From Nocardioides marinisabuli (GTDB lineage: Bacteria; Actinomycetota; Actinomycetes; Propionibacteriales; Nocardioidaceae): 64,000 nucleotides of DNA. Positions 16,285 through 23,908 of the stretch are shown here, one piece after another; position 1 is the stretch's first letter; each line of letters starts with the position of its first letter. Location: positions 3,410,001 through 3,474,000 of the forward strand of contig NZ_CP059163.1 of the NCBI RefSeq assembly GCF_013466785.1, written 5' to 3'. The notes under the pieces are model-generated. The model worked only from the letters and a program-made list of their open reading frames with translations. It searched no databases and was not told the origin of the DNA. Both the position numbers and the translations under genes were made by a program.

Positions 16285-17385
16285 GTGACCGAGCAGCCCC
16301 GTGACCCCACCGAGGGCCGCGAGCGGGGGACCATCTCCCTGCCCGAGCCGGTCCGCTCGCCGTGGTTCGAGCTGTCGCGACGACTCCTGGCGGCGCTCGC
16401 GATCCTCGTGGGCACCGTCCTGCTGGTCTACCTCGACCGCAAGGGCTACCGCGACGGCACCGGTCCCGACCCCGGCATCAGCCTGATCGACGCGATCTAC
16501 TACACGACCGTCACCCTGAGCACGACCGGCTACGGCGACATCTCGCCGGTCACCGACTCGGCGAGGCTGATCAACGCCTTCGTCATCACCCCCGCCCGCA
16601 TCGCCTTCCTGGTCCTGCTGATCGGCACGACCATCGAGGTGCTGGCATCGCAGGGCCGCGAGATGTTCCGCGTCGCCCGTTGGAGGAACAAGATGGACCA
16701 CCACGTCGTCGTCATCGGCTACGGCACCAAGGGCCGCAGCGCGGTGCAGACCCTGCTCAACAACGGTCTGCAGCGCGAGGCGATCGTCGTCGTCGACCCC
16801 AGCGAGGTGGCGATGCAGGACGCGCACGCCGACGGGCTGGCCGTCGTCTCGGGCGACGCCACGCGCCGCGGGGTGCTGCGCCGCGCCGGCGTCGCCGACG
16901 CCGAGCAGGTCATCATCACCACCGACCGGGACGACTCCAACGTGCTGGCCACCCTGACGGTGCGCCAGCTCAACCCCGACGCCTACATCGTCACCGCGGT
17001 CCGCGAGCACGAGAACTCCCCGCTGATGCGCCAGTCCGGCGCCGACTCGGTGATCACCTCCTCCGACGCGGTGGGGCGCCTGCTGGGCCTCTCCAGCGTC
17101 TCCCCGACGCTCGGCACCGTGATGGAGGACCTGCTCAGCTACGGCGACGGGCTCGAGGTGGCCGAGCGCGAGCTGCTCGTCAGCGAGGTCGGCCGCCAGC
17201 CGCAGTCGCTGCCCGACCAGGTGATCTCGGTCGTGCGCGACGAGAAGGTCTACCGCTACTTCGACCCGGTGGTCAGCCAGCTGGCCCGCGGCGACCGCCT
17301 GATCGTCGTGCGCCCGGCCAAGGAGCTGCCGTGGGCACCGCGCCCGGGCACCCACAACGAGGACGCCGCCACCGACGCGGAGTGA
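16285..17385 (+). CDS. Potassium channel with RCK (TrkA-N) domain
   Basis: A 366-aa two-helix K+ channel subunit. TM1 lies near residues 32-52, the selectivity filter is STTGYGDI near residue 80, and TM2 near 95-115. A cytoplasmic RCK/TrkA-N domain follows with the Rossmann loop VVIGYGTKGRSAV, and a TrkA-C-like region ends the protein. It should form a ligand-gated tetramer in the membrane. GTG at 16285 follows TAGGTT (16272-16277) by 7 nt, so the mRNA is probably leaderless. Confidence 0.9.
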   Translation: MTEQPRDPTEGRERGTISLPEPVRSPWFELSRRLLAALAILVGTVLLVYLDRKGYRDGTGPDPGISLIDAIYYTTVTLSTTGYGDISPVTDSARLINAFVITPARIAFLVLLIGTTIEVLASQGREMFRVARWRNKMDHHVVVIGYGTKGRSAVQTLLNNGLQREAIVVVDPSEVAMQDAHADGLAVVSGDATRRGVLRRAGVADAEQVIITTDRDDSNVLATLTVRQLNPDAYIVTAVREHENSPLMRQSGADSVITSSDAVGRLLGLSSVSPTLGTVMEDLLSYGDGLEVAERELLVSEVGRQPQSLPDQVISVVRDEKVYRYFDPVVSQLARGDRLIVVRPAKELPWAPRPGTHNEDAATDAE

Positions 17386-17389
17386 GGCC

Positions 17390-17884
17390 TCAGCAGGTGG
17401 GGACGCGGTCCCAGGAGAAGTAGGTGAACCGCTTGGAGCCGTGGTGGGTGCGCATCTTGACCCGCACCTTCTGCTTGGCCAGGTCACCGGTGCTGCTGAA
17501 GCGGGCGAACACCTTGCGCTTGCCGGCCGCGGCCCAGCCGCTGTGCGCCGCCGCCGTCCAGAAGGGAGCGGTCGAGGCGTCCTTGACCCAGACCTCCACG
17601 CGGCGCTCGGAGGTGCGGTGCTTGTTGTTCATCCGCACCAGCAGGTGGGAGTAGCCCTCGGCCGTCGCCGGTCGGCAGGCCTGGAGCTTGGCGCGCTTGT
17701 AGGTCTTCATCGTCGACCAGCTCTTGCCGCCGGCGGCGACCCGGTCGATCTCCCGGGTGCGGTCGTCGGGGGCGTCGTCGGAGGTCGCCAGGCTCGGCAC
17801 GACCAGCACGGCCGCGACCAGCAGCGCCACCGCGACGGGGGCCAGCCAGGTGACCGCACGGGTCGGGTGGGGTGTGCTCGGCAC
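17390..17884 (-). CDS. Secreted/anchored protein of an unnamed two-Cys family (paralogue A)
   Basis: A 164-aa protein with an N-terminal hydrophobic helix (about residues 9-30) as signal or anchor, then a basic mature domain. Key conserved stretches are TYKRAKLQACRPA, LLVRMNNKH, RRVEVWVKD and a C-terminal DRVPTC. It is a clear paralogue of the gene at 18329-18862, which aligns over the whole mature domain with both Cys in register, suggesting a disulfide. GTG at 17884 is preceded by GGAGGA. I recognise no named domain. A LexA box lies ~100 bp upstream in the divergent region. Confidence 0.75.
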   Translation of the reverse strand: MPSTPHPTRAVTWLAPVAVALLVAAVLVVPSLATSDDAPDDRTREIDRVAAGGKSWSTMKTYKRAKLQACRPATAEGYSHLLVRMNNKHRTSERRVEVWVKDASTAPFWTAAAHSGWAAAGKRKVFARFSSTGDLAKQKVRVKMRTHHGSKRFTYFSWDRVPTC

Positions 17885-17986
17885 GGGTGTTCCTCCGCTG
17901 ATCGGGTCTGTCGGCTCGGTCGGCTCGGGGCAGGACGCCACCGACGGTATCGGACCGGTCGCGCGGTCCACGGACCGCCCCGAGGG

Positions 17987-18002
17987 TCGAACGCACGTTC
18001 GA
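17987..18002. promoter_or_regulatory. Perfect LexA (SOS) box before a 100-aa gene
   Basis: TCGAAC-GCAC-GTTCGA is a perfect 16-bp palindrome matching the actinobacterial LexA consensus. It lies 20 bp upstream of the ATG at 18023 and ~100 bp upstream of the divergent secreted-protein gene. Confidence 0.9.
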
Positions 18003-18022
18003 TCTTGTGGGAGGATCGGGGG

Positions 18023-18325
18023 ATGGCCGGCGGGATGAACAAGCGGGGGAGCGGGGTGCCGCTCGGGGAGCGCCGACGCAGCGACCGCGCCGCTCCCGCG
18101 GCCGCCCCCGCGCGGCGTACGCCGACCTCGCCCTGCCCGGCGCGGCACTGCTGGGTGGGCGACCCGCTCGACGAGGAGGGCGAGAAGCGGCCCGGGCTGC
18201 TGCTGGAGTGGCGGCAGAGCCCCGACGGCTGGCAGGGCCTGGTCGTCTACGCGGCCCGGGTGCGGCCGGGCTCGTGGGGCCTGGTGCAGGAGTGGCTCCC
18301 GGGCTCGAGCCTCACCCCGTTGTGA
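18023..18325 (+). CDS. Predicted SOS-inducible small protein, function unknown
   Basis: A 100-aa soluble protein. The first ~35 residues are basic and Ala/Pro-rich, probably disordered. The C-terminal ~60 residues look folded and aromatic-rich: ARHCWVGDP, RPGLLLEWRQ, GWQGLVVYAARV and LVQEWLPGSSL. GGGAGG (18009-18014) lies 8 nt before the ATG. A perfect LexA box is just upstream, so DNA damage should induce it. I recall similar small proteins next to dnaE2/imuB mutasome genes in actinobacteria, but that is unverified and no such gene is here. Confidence 0.8.
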   Translation: MAGGMNKRGSGVPLGERRRSDRAAPAAAPARRTPTSPCPARHCWVGDPLDEEGEKRPGLLLEWRQSPDGWQGLVVYAARVRPGSWGLVQEWLPGSSLTPL

Positions 18326-18328
18326 GCC

Positions 18329-18862
18329 TCAGTGGCGCCGGCCGCGCCGGCACGTCGGCACGTCGCTCCAGCGCAGCGAGCGCGCGGGGCTCACGTCGTG
18401 GCGGGTGCGCAGGCGGACCCGGAACCGCTGGGTGACCAGTCGGCCGGTGGTCGAGACGTGCGCGAGCGGGGCGGCTCGGCCGGCGCGCACCCACGGGGTG
18501 CGGCTGTCGCCGCTCCAGGGCAGCGAGTAGGCCCGGTCCTTGAAGGTGACCTCGGCGCGCCGCAGCCGCTTGTCGTGGGCGTTGCGCAGGCGCAGCACGA
18601 GGCGACGGAACGCGCCGTCACGCGGCGGTCGGCAGCCCTCGAGGATCGCGCGCCGGTACGTCGTCAGCTCGGCCCAGCCGCGGTCGTGCCGCGCCTTGGC
18701 GCGGACGGGTGCCATCGAGGTCGCCATCGAGGTCGCCATTGCGGTCCCTGGGAGTGCCGGGGCGGGGGCCGCCATTGCGGTCGGTGCTGCCGGCGCGAGG
18801 CTGAGCGCCACCGCGGCGGCGGTGGTGGCGAGGGTGGTGCGGAGCGCGGTGGACCTGGGCAT
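18329..18862 (-). CDS. Secreted protein of the same two-Cys family (paralogue B)
   Basis: A 177-aa protein with an Ala-rich signal peptide (about residues 1-33, cleavage near AMAAPA). The mature domain matches the 17390-17884 protein: TYRRAILEGCRPP, LVLRLRNAH, RRAEVTFKD and SDVPTC, with both Cys conserved and the C-terminus extended by CRRGRRH. A 12-bp duplication in the linker gives a repeated ATSM. The ATG at 18862 follows TACATT (18874-18869) by 6 nt, and three 9-bp GTGAC repeats lie upstream. It converges with the SOS gene, stop to stop 3 bp apart. Confidence 0.75.
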   Translation of the reverse strand: MPRSTALRTTLATTAAAVALSLAPAAPTAMAAPAPALPGTAMATSMATSMAPVRAKARHDRGWAELTTYRRAILEGCRPPRDGAFRRLVLRLRNAHDKRLRRAEVTFKDRAYSLPWSGDSRTPWVRAGRAAPLAHVSTTGRLVTQRFRVRLRTRHDVSPARSLRWSDVPTCRRGRRH

Positions 18863-18883
18863 CCCCGCAATGTAGTGCGTGGT

Positions 18884-18910
18884 GTGACTCAAGTGACGCA
18901 TGTGACTGGC
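18884..18910. promoter_or_regulatory. Three 9-bp iterons upstream of secreted paralogue B
   Basis: GTGAC recurs at 18884, 18893 and 18902 with exact 9-bp spacing, just upstream of the minus-strand TACATT -10 element. It looks like a repeated half-site for a transcription factor. Confidence 0.5.
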
Positions 18911-18959
18911 GCGGTGCAGCTGTGTCGGCCTCGATGGCCGACGGGCCACGAGCGCTGAC

Positions 18960-18989
18960 CCGTCTCCGGCGGGGACGCGCCGGAGACGG
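18960..18989. terminator. Hairpin in the 400-bp gap before the DUF222 gene
   Basis: Perfect 12-bp arms 18960-18971 and 18978-18989 with a 6-nt loop. The gap 18863-19262 holds the iterons, this hairpin and the LexA-controlled promoter, and no gene that I can support. The hairpin may be a terminator or an insulating structure. Confidence 0.5.
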
Positions 18990-19233
18990 CCGGGTGAGCG
19001 CCTCGGACCGCTACCACCAGGGGGGACTGTGGTGGCGGCGTCGGCACCGATCCTCACCCGTCGGTGCCGTCCCGCGCAGGGAGTTCTCCACCTCGACGGC
19101 AAAATCCAGGGAGCTGTCCAGACGGCCTCGCGGCTCGCCAACGTGCACCGGGGCCGGCGCCCACCCTGTGGGCAGCCAGGGCCCGCCGTACGCCTCTGAC
19201 AACTCCCTCTCGGTTAGGGAGAAGCCCTTGTGG

Positions 19234-19256
19234 TCGAACATTTGTTCGAGTAAAAT
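19234..19256 (+). promoter_or_regulatory. Perfect LexA box and -10 of the DUF222/HNH gene
   Basis: TCGAAC-ATTT-GTTCGA (19234-19249) is a perfect LexA palindrome. TAAAAT (19251-19256) is an excellent -10 and ends 6 nt before the ATG at 19263, so transcription probably starts at the start codon and is blocked directly by LexA. Confidence 0.9.
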
Positions 19257-19262
19257 CGGGTC

Positions 19263-20576
19263 ATGGACCAGCCCAGCCACGAGCAGCTCTCCGAGGTCGA
19301 CGACCTCGACGCTGACCGGCTGCTCGAGGTGGCCCGCGAGGCCGAGGTCGAGGTACGTCGCGCCGAGCGCCGCCGGTTGCGGCTGGTGCTGCGCTGGTGC
19401 GACCTGCACCCCGCTCTCGACGACTCCCAGCGGCTCTCGTGGGGCGAGCAGGACCGGGTCTGGGACTGCGATGCCTGGATCGGTGGCGAGGGGGTCCCGG
19501 CGGTGGCGGAGTTCACCGCCGAGCCGTTGGCGGCGGTGATGCGGATGTCACCGGCCGCGACCACCTCGCTGATGGGCGAGGCGCTCGAGCTGCGGCACCG
19601 GCTGCCCAGGATCCACGCCCGGGTGGAGTCCCTCGACGTCGCGCTGTGGCGCGCGCGTCGGGTCGCGAAGGCCACCCAAGGCCTCTCGGTCGAGGCCGCC
19701 GCGCACGTCGATGCGGTCCTGGCACCCCTCGTGGACTCCGTGGGCCCCACCCGCATCGACCGCGCGGTCGCCGAGGCGGCCGCCCTGTACGACCCCGAGA
19801 CCCTCACCGACGCCGAGGAGCACGCCCGGGTCCACGAGTGGGGCATCACGCTGCGCCACCACCGCGCCGGTGAGGGCCGCCAGTGGGCCGGGACGTCCTG
19901 GCTCGCGATCACCGGCGACACCCCGACCCTGCAGCGCCTGCACGACCTGATCACCGACACCACCGCCCCACCCGCAGACCCCGACGCAAACCCCGACAGT
20001 CAGCGCGACCTCGGCGTACGCCAGATCCGGGCCCTGGCCGAGGTCCTCGACGGCCTCGGCGCACCCCGCCCCCGGGTACGGCTGGCCATCGACATCACCA
20101 CCGACGACCTCACCGGCGACCTCACCGGCCACAGCGCCCAGGTCGGGCGGGTGCTCGGGCTGGGCCCCGCCACCCTCGCCACGATCCGCGACTGGCTGGC
20201 CGGGGCCTCGGTCACCGTGCTGCCGGTCCTCGACATGGCCCGCACCGACGCCATCGACGCCCACGACCCGCCCCGGTGGATGCGCGACCTGGTCACCCGC
20301 CGCGACACCCACTGCGTGCACCCCTTCTGCGACACCCCCGCCACCCGCTGCGACCTCGACCACATCACCGCCTACATCCCCATGGACGAAGGCGGCCCAC
20401 CCGGCCAGACCCACCCAGCCAACCTGGCACCCCTGTGCAGGCACCACCACCGCAACAAGACCCACGGCCACTGGACCTACCACCGCACCAACCACGGCGA
20501 CTACCTCTGGCACGACCAGCACGGACACACCTACGCCGTCACCCGCCAAGGCACCCTCGAGCTCGAGACCCGCTGA
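19263..20576 (+). CDS. DUF222 protein with C-terminal HNH endonuclease domain (13E12-type)
   Basis: A 437-aa protein of the mycobacterial 13E12 repeat family type. The N-terminal ~330 residues form the helical DUF222 domain. The C-terminus (about residues 345-402) is an HNH nuclease fold: HCVHPFCDTPATRCDLDHI followed by LAPLCRHHHRNKTHG, with the zinc-binding Cys and catalytic His. A perfect LexA box overlaps its promoter; 13E12-family genes in M. tuberculosis are also reported to carry LexA boxes. It may be a DNA-damage-induced nuclease or mobile homing-type element. The biological role is not known. Confidence 0.9.
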   Translation: MDQPSHEQLSEVDDLDADRLLEVAREAEVEVRRAERRRLRLVLRWCDLHPALDDSQRLSWGEQDRVWDCDAWIGGEGVPAVAEFTAEPLAAVMRMSPAATTSLMGEALELRHRLPRIHARVESLDVALWRARRVAKATQGLSVEAAAHVDAVLAPLVDSVGPTRIDRAVAEAAALYDPETLTDAEEHARVHEWGITLRHHRAGEGRQWAGTSWLAITGDTPTLQRLHDLITDTTAPPADPDANPDSQRDLGVRQIRALAEVLDGLGAPRPRVRLAIDITTDDLTGDLTGHSAQVGRVLGLGPATLATIRDWLAGASVTVLPVLDMARTDAIDAHDPPRWMRDLVTRRDTHCVHPFCDTPATRCDLDHITAYIPMDEGGPPGQTHPANLAPLCRHHHRNKTHGHWTYHRTNHGDYLWHDQHGHTYAVTRQGTLELETR

Positions 20577-20599
20577 CCGCTGCCGGTGGTAGGGGTGTC

Positions 20600-20932
20600 T
20601 CAGTGCCCGGCGGTGGTCGTCAGCAGCACGACGCTGTCCTCGCTGGCGGCGACGCTGTGCGCCGCAGCAGGGACGACGGCGTGGTCGCCCGTGCGCAGCC
20701 GCACCGTCTCGTCGGAGGTCACCAGGTCGACGGTGCCGTGCACGACCTGGAGGGTGGCCTCGCCGGTGTGGCGGTGCTCGTCGAGCCCGTGCCCGGCCGC
20801 GAGGGCGATGAGGGTCTGGTGCAGGGCGTAGCCCTGACCGCCGTGGACGGTGACGCTGCTGCGTCCGGCGGTCGCGCCGGCGGCTCTGCTGAGGTGCTCG
20901 TGGCCCAGTCGGACGAGGGAGACGGCTTCCAT
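20600..20932 (-). CDS. Small single-domain cupin protein
   Basis: A 110-aa cupin barrel. HQTLIALAAGHGLDEHRHTGEA contains the first cupin motif with its metal-binding His pair, and RTGDHAVVPAAAHSV is the second. Such stand-alone cupins often sense or modify small molecules; no substrate can be inferred. I chose the ATG at 20932, since the longer upstream frame is Pro-rich and unlike the family. No operon partner is evident. Confidence 0.8.
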   Translation of the reverse strand: MEAVSLVRLGHEHLSRAAGATAGRSSVTVHGGQGYALHQTLIALAAGHGLDEHRHTGEATLQVVHGTVDLVTSDETVRLRTGDHAVVPAAAHSVAASEDSVVLLTTTAGH

Positions 20933-21243
20933 GCCACCAGTCTCGGACGGCCTCGCCTCGAGGGGCTCGGGTCGGAGGGCACCGGGTGGCGGGACCAAGG
21001 TCCAGGAACAGCAGACCCAGCTCGTGTCAGGGACTGCTCCAGCCGGGGTGCCAGGGGCTCGCCATCATCCCGGGTGCTGGGCCCGTCCCGAAGCGTTGTA
21101 CCTGCTCGGACGGAGGCTGTGAAGACCGTCCTTCTGTGCCTCGTCCACTGACGTCGCCCTCCTCGGCGCAGCTGACCTCTACGAGGGGAGGCGGTCAGGG
21201 ATGCTGCCTGCCTGAAGGTGAGGTGCGCGCGACCTCGAACCGT
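20933..21243. other. Intergenic stretch without a supported gene
   Basis: About 310 bp of lower GC content than its surroundings, upstream of the cupin gene and downstream of the secreted protein gene. I see no convincing ORF, RNA or strong hairpin. Confidence 0.5.
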
Positions 21244-21648
21244 CTAGTAGGCCTTGACCAGCTTGCCCGGCAGGGCCTTGGCGCCAACTTGCGCCGCCGA
21301 CTTGTTCCCGTTCCTGGCTGTGACGAGTGCTCCCTTGCCGTTGGCCCACCAGTGATCACTGGGCAGAGCCACCTTGGCCGCACCGTTCCACTCACCCTGC
21401 TGCACTGCGCCCTTGAACGTGATGACGTTGACGCGTTTGCCCTTGAGCCAACAGACGCCCGAGTCCTTGTTGAGCTCGCCGCCCCCGTTGCCGGAGAACT
21501 TCTTGCATCCGATGTGCTTTGCCACGCTGCGTGCGGAGTCGCCGTAGTAGTTCGCGTGATGAGCCTGCGCGACGCCGTTCGTGCTGGCGACGATGGAGGT
21601 GGTGAAGATGAGTGAGGCCCCCAAGGTGGCCATGCGGCTACGCGTCAT
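21244..21648 (-). CDS. Orphan secreted protein, function unknown
   Basis: A 134-aa protein with a signal peptide (residues 1-29, cleavage near AQAHH). The mature part is small, Gly/Lys/Trp-containing and has two Cys (HIGCKK and GVCWLKG), probably a disulfide. The ATG at 21648 follows TACCGT (21660-21655) by 6 nt, a leaderless arrangement. Base composition here is visibly less GC-rich than in neighbouring genes, and it lies next to a tRNA cluster, so acquisition by transfer is possible. I recognise no domain. Confidence 0.7.
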   Translation of the reverse strand: MTRSRMATLGASLIFTTSIVASTNGVAQAHHANYYGDSARSVAKHIGCKKFSGNGGGELNKDSGVCWLKGKRVNVITFKGAVQQGEWNGAAKVALPSDHWWANGKGALVTARNGNKSAAQVGAKALPGKLVKAY

Positions 21649-21757
21649 AAACGTACGGTAAAGCCTGAGGGGTCGACGACGTGCTTTCGCTGAGTGGACC
21701 GCCGGCGTGATCGTGCGTGGCCTTGATGTGACCTCGAGGGTGTGGGTCAGCTGGCAC

Positions 21758-21797
21758 AGGAAAAGCAGAAGGCCGGCATCCCGAAGGAGACCGGCCT
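21758..21797 (-). terminator. Terminator of the minus-strand tRNA operon
   Basis: Read on the minus strand, AGGCCGG (21797-21791) pairs with CCGGCCT (21776-21770) around a TTCG-type inner loop, followed by a T-rich tract at 21764-21761. This is the most canonical intrinsic terminator in the window. Confidence 0.8.
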
Positions 21798-21808
21798 CTG
21801 TGTGGAAC

Positions 21809-21883
21809 TGGTGGGCGATACTGGGTTTGAACCAGTGACCTCTTCCGTGTCAAGGAAGCGCGCTACCGCTGCGCCAATCGCCC
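21809..21883 (-). tRNA. tRNA-Val(GAC)
   Basis: Full cloverleaf on the minus strand: GGGCGAT acceptor arm at 21883 pairing with ATCGCCC, anticodon loop TTGACAC giving GAC, T-arm GGTTCAAACCC, and an encoded CCA end (21811-21809). Last of three tRNA genes transcribed together. Confidence 0.95.
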
Positions 21884-21884
21884 G

Positions 21885-21955
21885 AGGTGGAGACGGGATT
21901 TGAACCCGTGTAGACGGATTTGCAGTCCGTTGCCTCGCCTCTCGGCCACTCCACC
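21885..21955 (-). tRNA. tRNA-Cys(GCA)
   Basis: Minus-strand cloverleaf: GGTGGAG acceptor arm at 21955 pairing with CTCCACC, anticodon loop CTGCAAA giving GCA, T-loop GGTTCAAATCC. CCA is not encoded. It lies between tRNA-Gly and tRNA-Val, 1 nt from the latter. Confidence 0.95.
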
Positions 21956-21987
21956 ACGGAGGTCTAACCAAGAGAGAGACCTCTCCG

Positions 21988-22060
21988 AGCGGACGACGAG
22001 GCTCGAACTCGCGACCTCAACCTTGGCAAGGTTGCGCTCTACCAACTGAGCTACGTCCGC
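21988..22060 (-). tRNA. tRNA-Gly(GCC)
   Basis: Minus-strand cloverleaf: GCGGACG acceptor arm at 22060, anticodon loop TTGCCAA giving GCC, T-loop AGTTCGAGCC. CCA is not encoded. First gene of the Gly-Cys-Val cluster, whose promoter should lie in 22061-22130. Confidence 0.95.
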
Positions 22061-22211
22061 TTGCCGCCTGGGGTTTCCCCCGGGCTGCGACAGGAACATT
22101 AGCCCAACCCCCAGGACGTGCCAAATCCGGGTGTCGGCGGCGTGGCGAGCCGGCCAACAACGCCCGTGGAGCGGGCTTCTGCTCCCTGCAGGGGCGCCTA
22201 CAGTGGCTCTT

Positions 22212-23060
22212 GTGCGCGCCTGGGTGAACGGACATCAGCTCGCTGACCCCCACCAGCCGGTGGTGCAGGTCAGCGACCACGGCTTCACGGTGGGGGACGG
22301 GGTGTTCGAGGCCGTCAAGGTCGTCGACGGCCGGCCCTTCGCCCTCGACCGCCACCTGGCGCGCCTGCGGGTGAGCGCTCTCGGGCTCGGGCTGCCGGCC
22401 CCCGACGACGCGCTGGTGCGCCAGGGGATCGCGGCCGTGCTGGAGGGCGAGCCGCTGCCGCTGGGTCGCCTGCGCATCACGGTCACCGGGGGCCCCGGAC
22501 CGCTCGGGTCCGGCCGCGGCGACGCCGAGCCCACGGTCGCGGTCGTCCTGGTGCCCCTCGAGGAGGCCGCACCGGCCGCCCGGGTCGCCACGGTGCCCTG
22601 GCCCCGCAACGAGCGGGGGGCGCTCGCCGGGCTCAAGACGACGTCGTACGCCGAGAACGTGGTGGCGCTCGCGGAGGCGAAGCGGCGCGGGGCCGACGAG
22701 GCGGTCTTCGCGAACCTGGCCGGACACCTGTGCGAGGGCACCGGGTCCAACGTCTTCTACGCCGTCGGCGGCGAGCTGCGCACCCCCACGCTGGCCAGCG
22801 GCTGCCTGGCCGGTGTCACCCGGGCGCTGGTCATCGAGTGGGTGGGCGCCCGCGAGGTCGACGAGCCGATCGAGGTCCTCGCCGAGGCCGAGGAGGTCTT
22901 CCTGGCCTCCACGACCCGCGACGTCCAGCCCGTCTCCCACTGGGACGGGCGCGACCTGGGCGCGCCGGGACCGCTGACGCTGGCGGCCGCGGCGACCTGG
23001 CGCAGGCGCGAGCCGGAGCTGCTCGACCCGGATGTGAGTGCCTCGCCCGGCATGCGCTAA
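22212..23060 (+). CDS. Class IV aminotransferase (aminodeoxychorismate lyase-like)
   Basis: A 282-aa fold-type IV PLP enzyme. VSDHGFTVGDGVFEAVKV is the N-terminal signature, LKTTSYAENV contains the PLP Lys, and EGTGSNVFY binds the cofactor phosphate. It could be aminodeoxychorismate lyase (PabC, p-aminobenzoate synthesis), a branched-chain or a D-amino-acid aminotransferase; length and form favour PabC-like. I chose GTG at 22212 because TACAGT (22199-22204) ends 7 nt upstream; GTG at 22203 is an alternative. Confidence 0.83.
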   Translation: MRAWVNGHQLADPHQPVVQVSDHGFTVGDGVFEAVKVVDGRPFALDRHLARLRVSALGLGLPAPDDALVRQGIAAVLEGEPLPLGRLRITVTGGPGPLGSGRGDAEPTVAVVLVPLEEAAPAARVATVPWPRNERGALAGLKTTSYAENVVALAEAKRRGADEAVFANLAGHLCEGTGSNVFYAVGGELRTPTLASGCLAGVTRALVIEWVGAREVDEPIEVLAEAEEVFLASTTRDVQPVSHWDGRDLGAPGPLTLAAAATWRRREPELLDPDVSASPGMR

Positions 23061-23113
23061 AGTCTGCGACCGCACCCCCGGGTGCATCCGGCGGAGCGAT
23101 CCGTCGGGCAGAA

Positions 23114-23185
23114 GGGCGATTGGCGCAGTGGTAGCGCGCTTCGTTCACACCGAAGAGGTCACTGGTTCGAACCCAGTATCGCCCA
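23114..23185 (+). tRNA. tRNA-Val(CAC)
   Basis: Plus-strand cloverleaf: GGGCGAT acceptor arm, anticodon loop TTCACAC giving CAC, T-loop GGTTCGAACCC, ATCGCCC closing the acceptor. Nearly identical outside the anticodon stem to the tRNA-Val(GAC) 1.3 kb away on the other strand. CCA is not encoded. Confidence 0.95.
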
Positions 23186-23192
23186 CCTCAAC

Positions 23193-23225
23193 ACGATCCC
23201 CTCCGACCTCGTCGGAGGGGATCGT
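23193..23225 (+). terminator. Strong terminator after tRNA-Val(CAC)
   Basis: Perfect 15-bp arms 23193-23207 and 23211-23225 with a 3-nt CTC loop, followed by CTGTTCTGT. It begins 7 nt after the tRNA end. Confidence 0.88.
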
Positions 23226-23295
23226 CTGTTCTGTGGCCCTGCTCGTCCACCACGCTGGACTCGCCGGCGACTCACCGAACCTGCATGATGCGTCC

Positions 23296-23820
23296 GTGGG
23301 AATCGAGCTGCTCCCCCTGGCCCAGGGGCCGGCGCGGCCCGAGGACACGCTGGTCCACGAGCTGGCCGACGTGCTGAGGGACTGCGTCGACGGCGGGGCC
23401 AGCGTCGGGTTCGGGCGTCCTCTCGCCCTCGACCGGGCGCTCGACTGGTGGCGTACGTCGCTGTGCGCACCCGCGACCCGGACCTGGGTGGCTCGCGGGG
23501 GAGCGGGCCGCATCGAGGGGTGCGTGCAGCTCTCGCTCGCCGGGCAGGACAACGCCCGGCACCGTGCCGAGGTGGCCAAGCTGCTGGTGCACCGCAGGAG
23601 CCGCGGCTCCGGGCACGCCGCGGCGCTGATGGGCGCCCTGGAGCAGCACGCCCGGCACGTGGGGCGGACCCGGTTGCTGCTCGACACCCAGACCGGCAGC
23701 GTCGCCGAGCGCGTCTACGAGCGCTGGGGGTGGGTCCGGGTCGGGGTCGTGCCGGACTACGCCGCGGACCCCGACGGGGTGCTCGCGCCGACGACGTTCA
23801 TGACCAAGGACCTGCGCTGA
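23296..23820 (+). CDS. GNAT-family N-acetyltransferase
   Basis: A 174-aa GNAT acetyltransferase. VAKLLVHRRSRGSGHAAALM is the motif A acetyl-CoA pyrophosphate loop (R/Q-x-x-G-x-G/A type), and LLLDTQTGSVAERVYERWGW is the typical motif B with the YxxxG-like end. The start is uncertain; GTG at 23296 is the best codon downstream of the tRNA terminator. The acceptor substrate cannot be predicted. It appears to be transcribed alone. Confidence 0.83.
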   Translation: MGIELLPLAQGPARPEDTLVHELADVLRDCVDGGASVGFGRPLALDRALDWWRTSLCAPATRTWVARGGAGRIEGCVQLSLAGQDNARHRAEVAKLLVHRRSRGSGHAAALMGALEQHARHVGRTRLLLDTQTGSVAERVYERWGWVRVGVVPDYAADPDGVLAPTTFMTKDLR

Positions 23821-23908
23821 GAGGCGTGGGTCCGGTGCCGCGCGACGCGGGCCGGATTCACGCCGCCGACGTACGATGGCACCACATCACTCACGGATGG
23901 GTGATCTC

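Noticed and set aside
21809..23185. Integrated element with att sites at the tRNA genes
   Set aside because: The similarity between the two tRNA-Val genes is explained by tRNA homology; no integrase or partial tRNA repeat was found.
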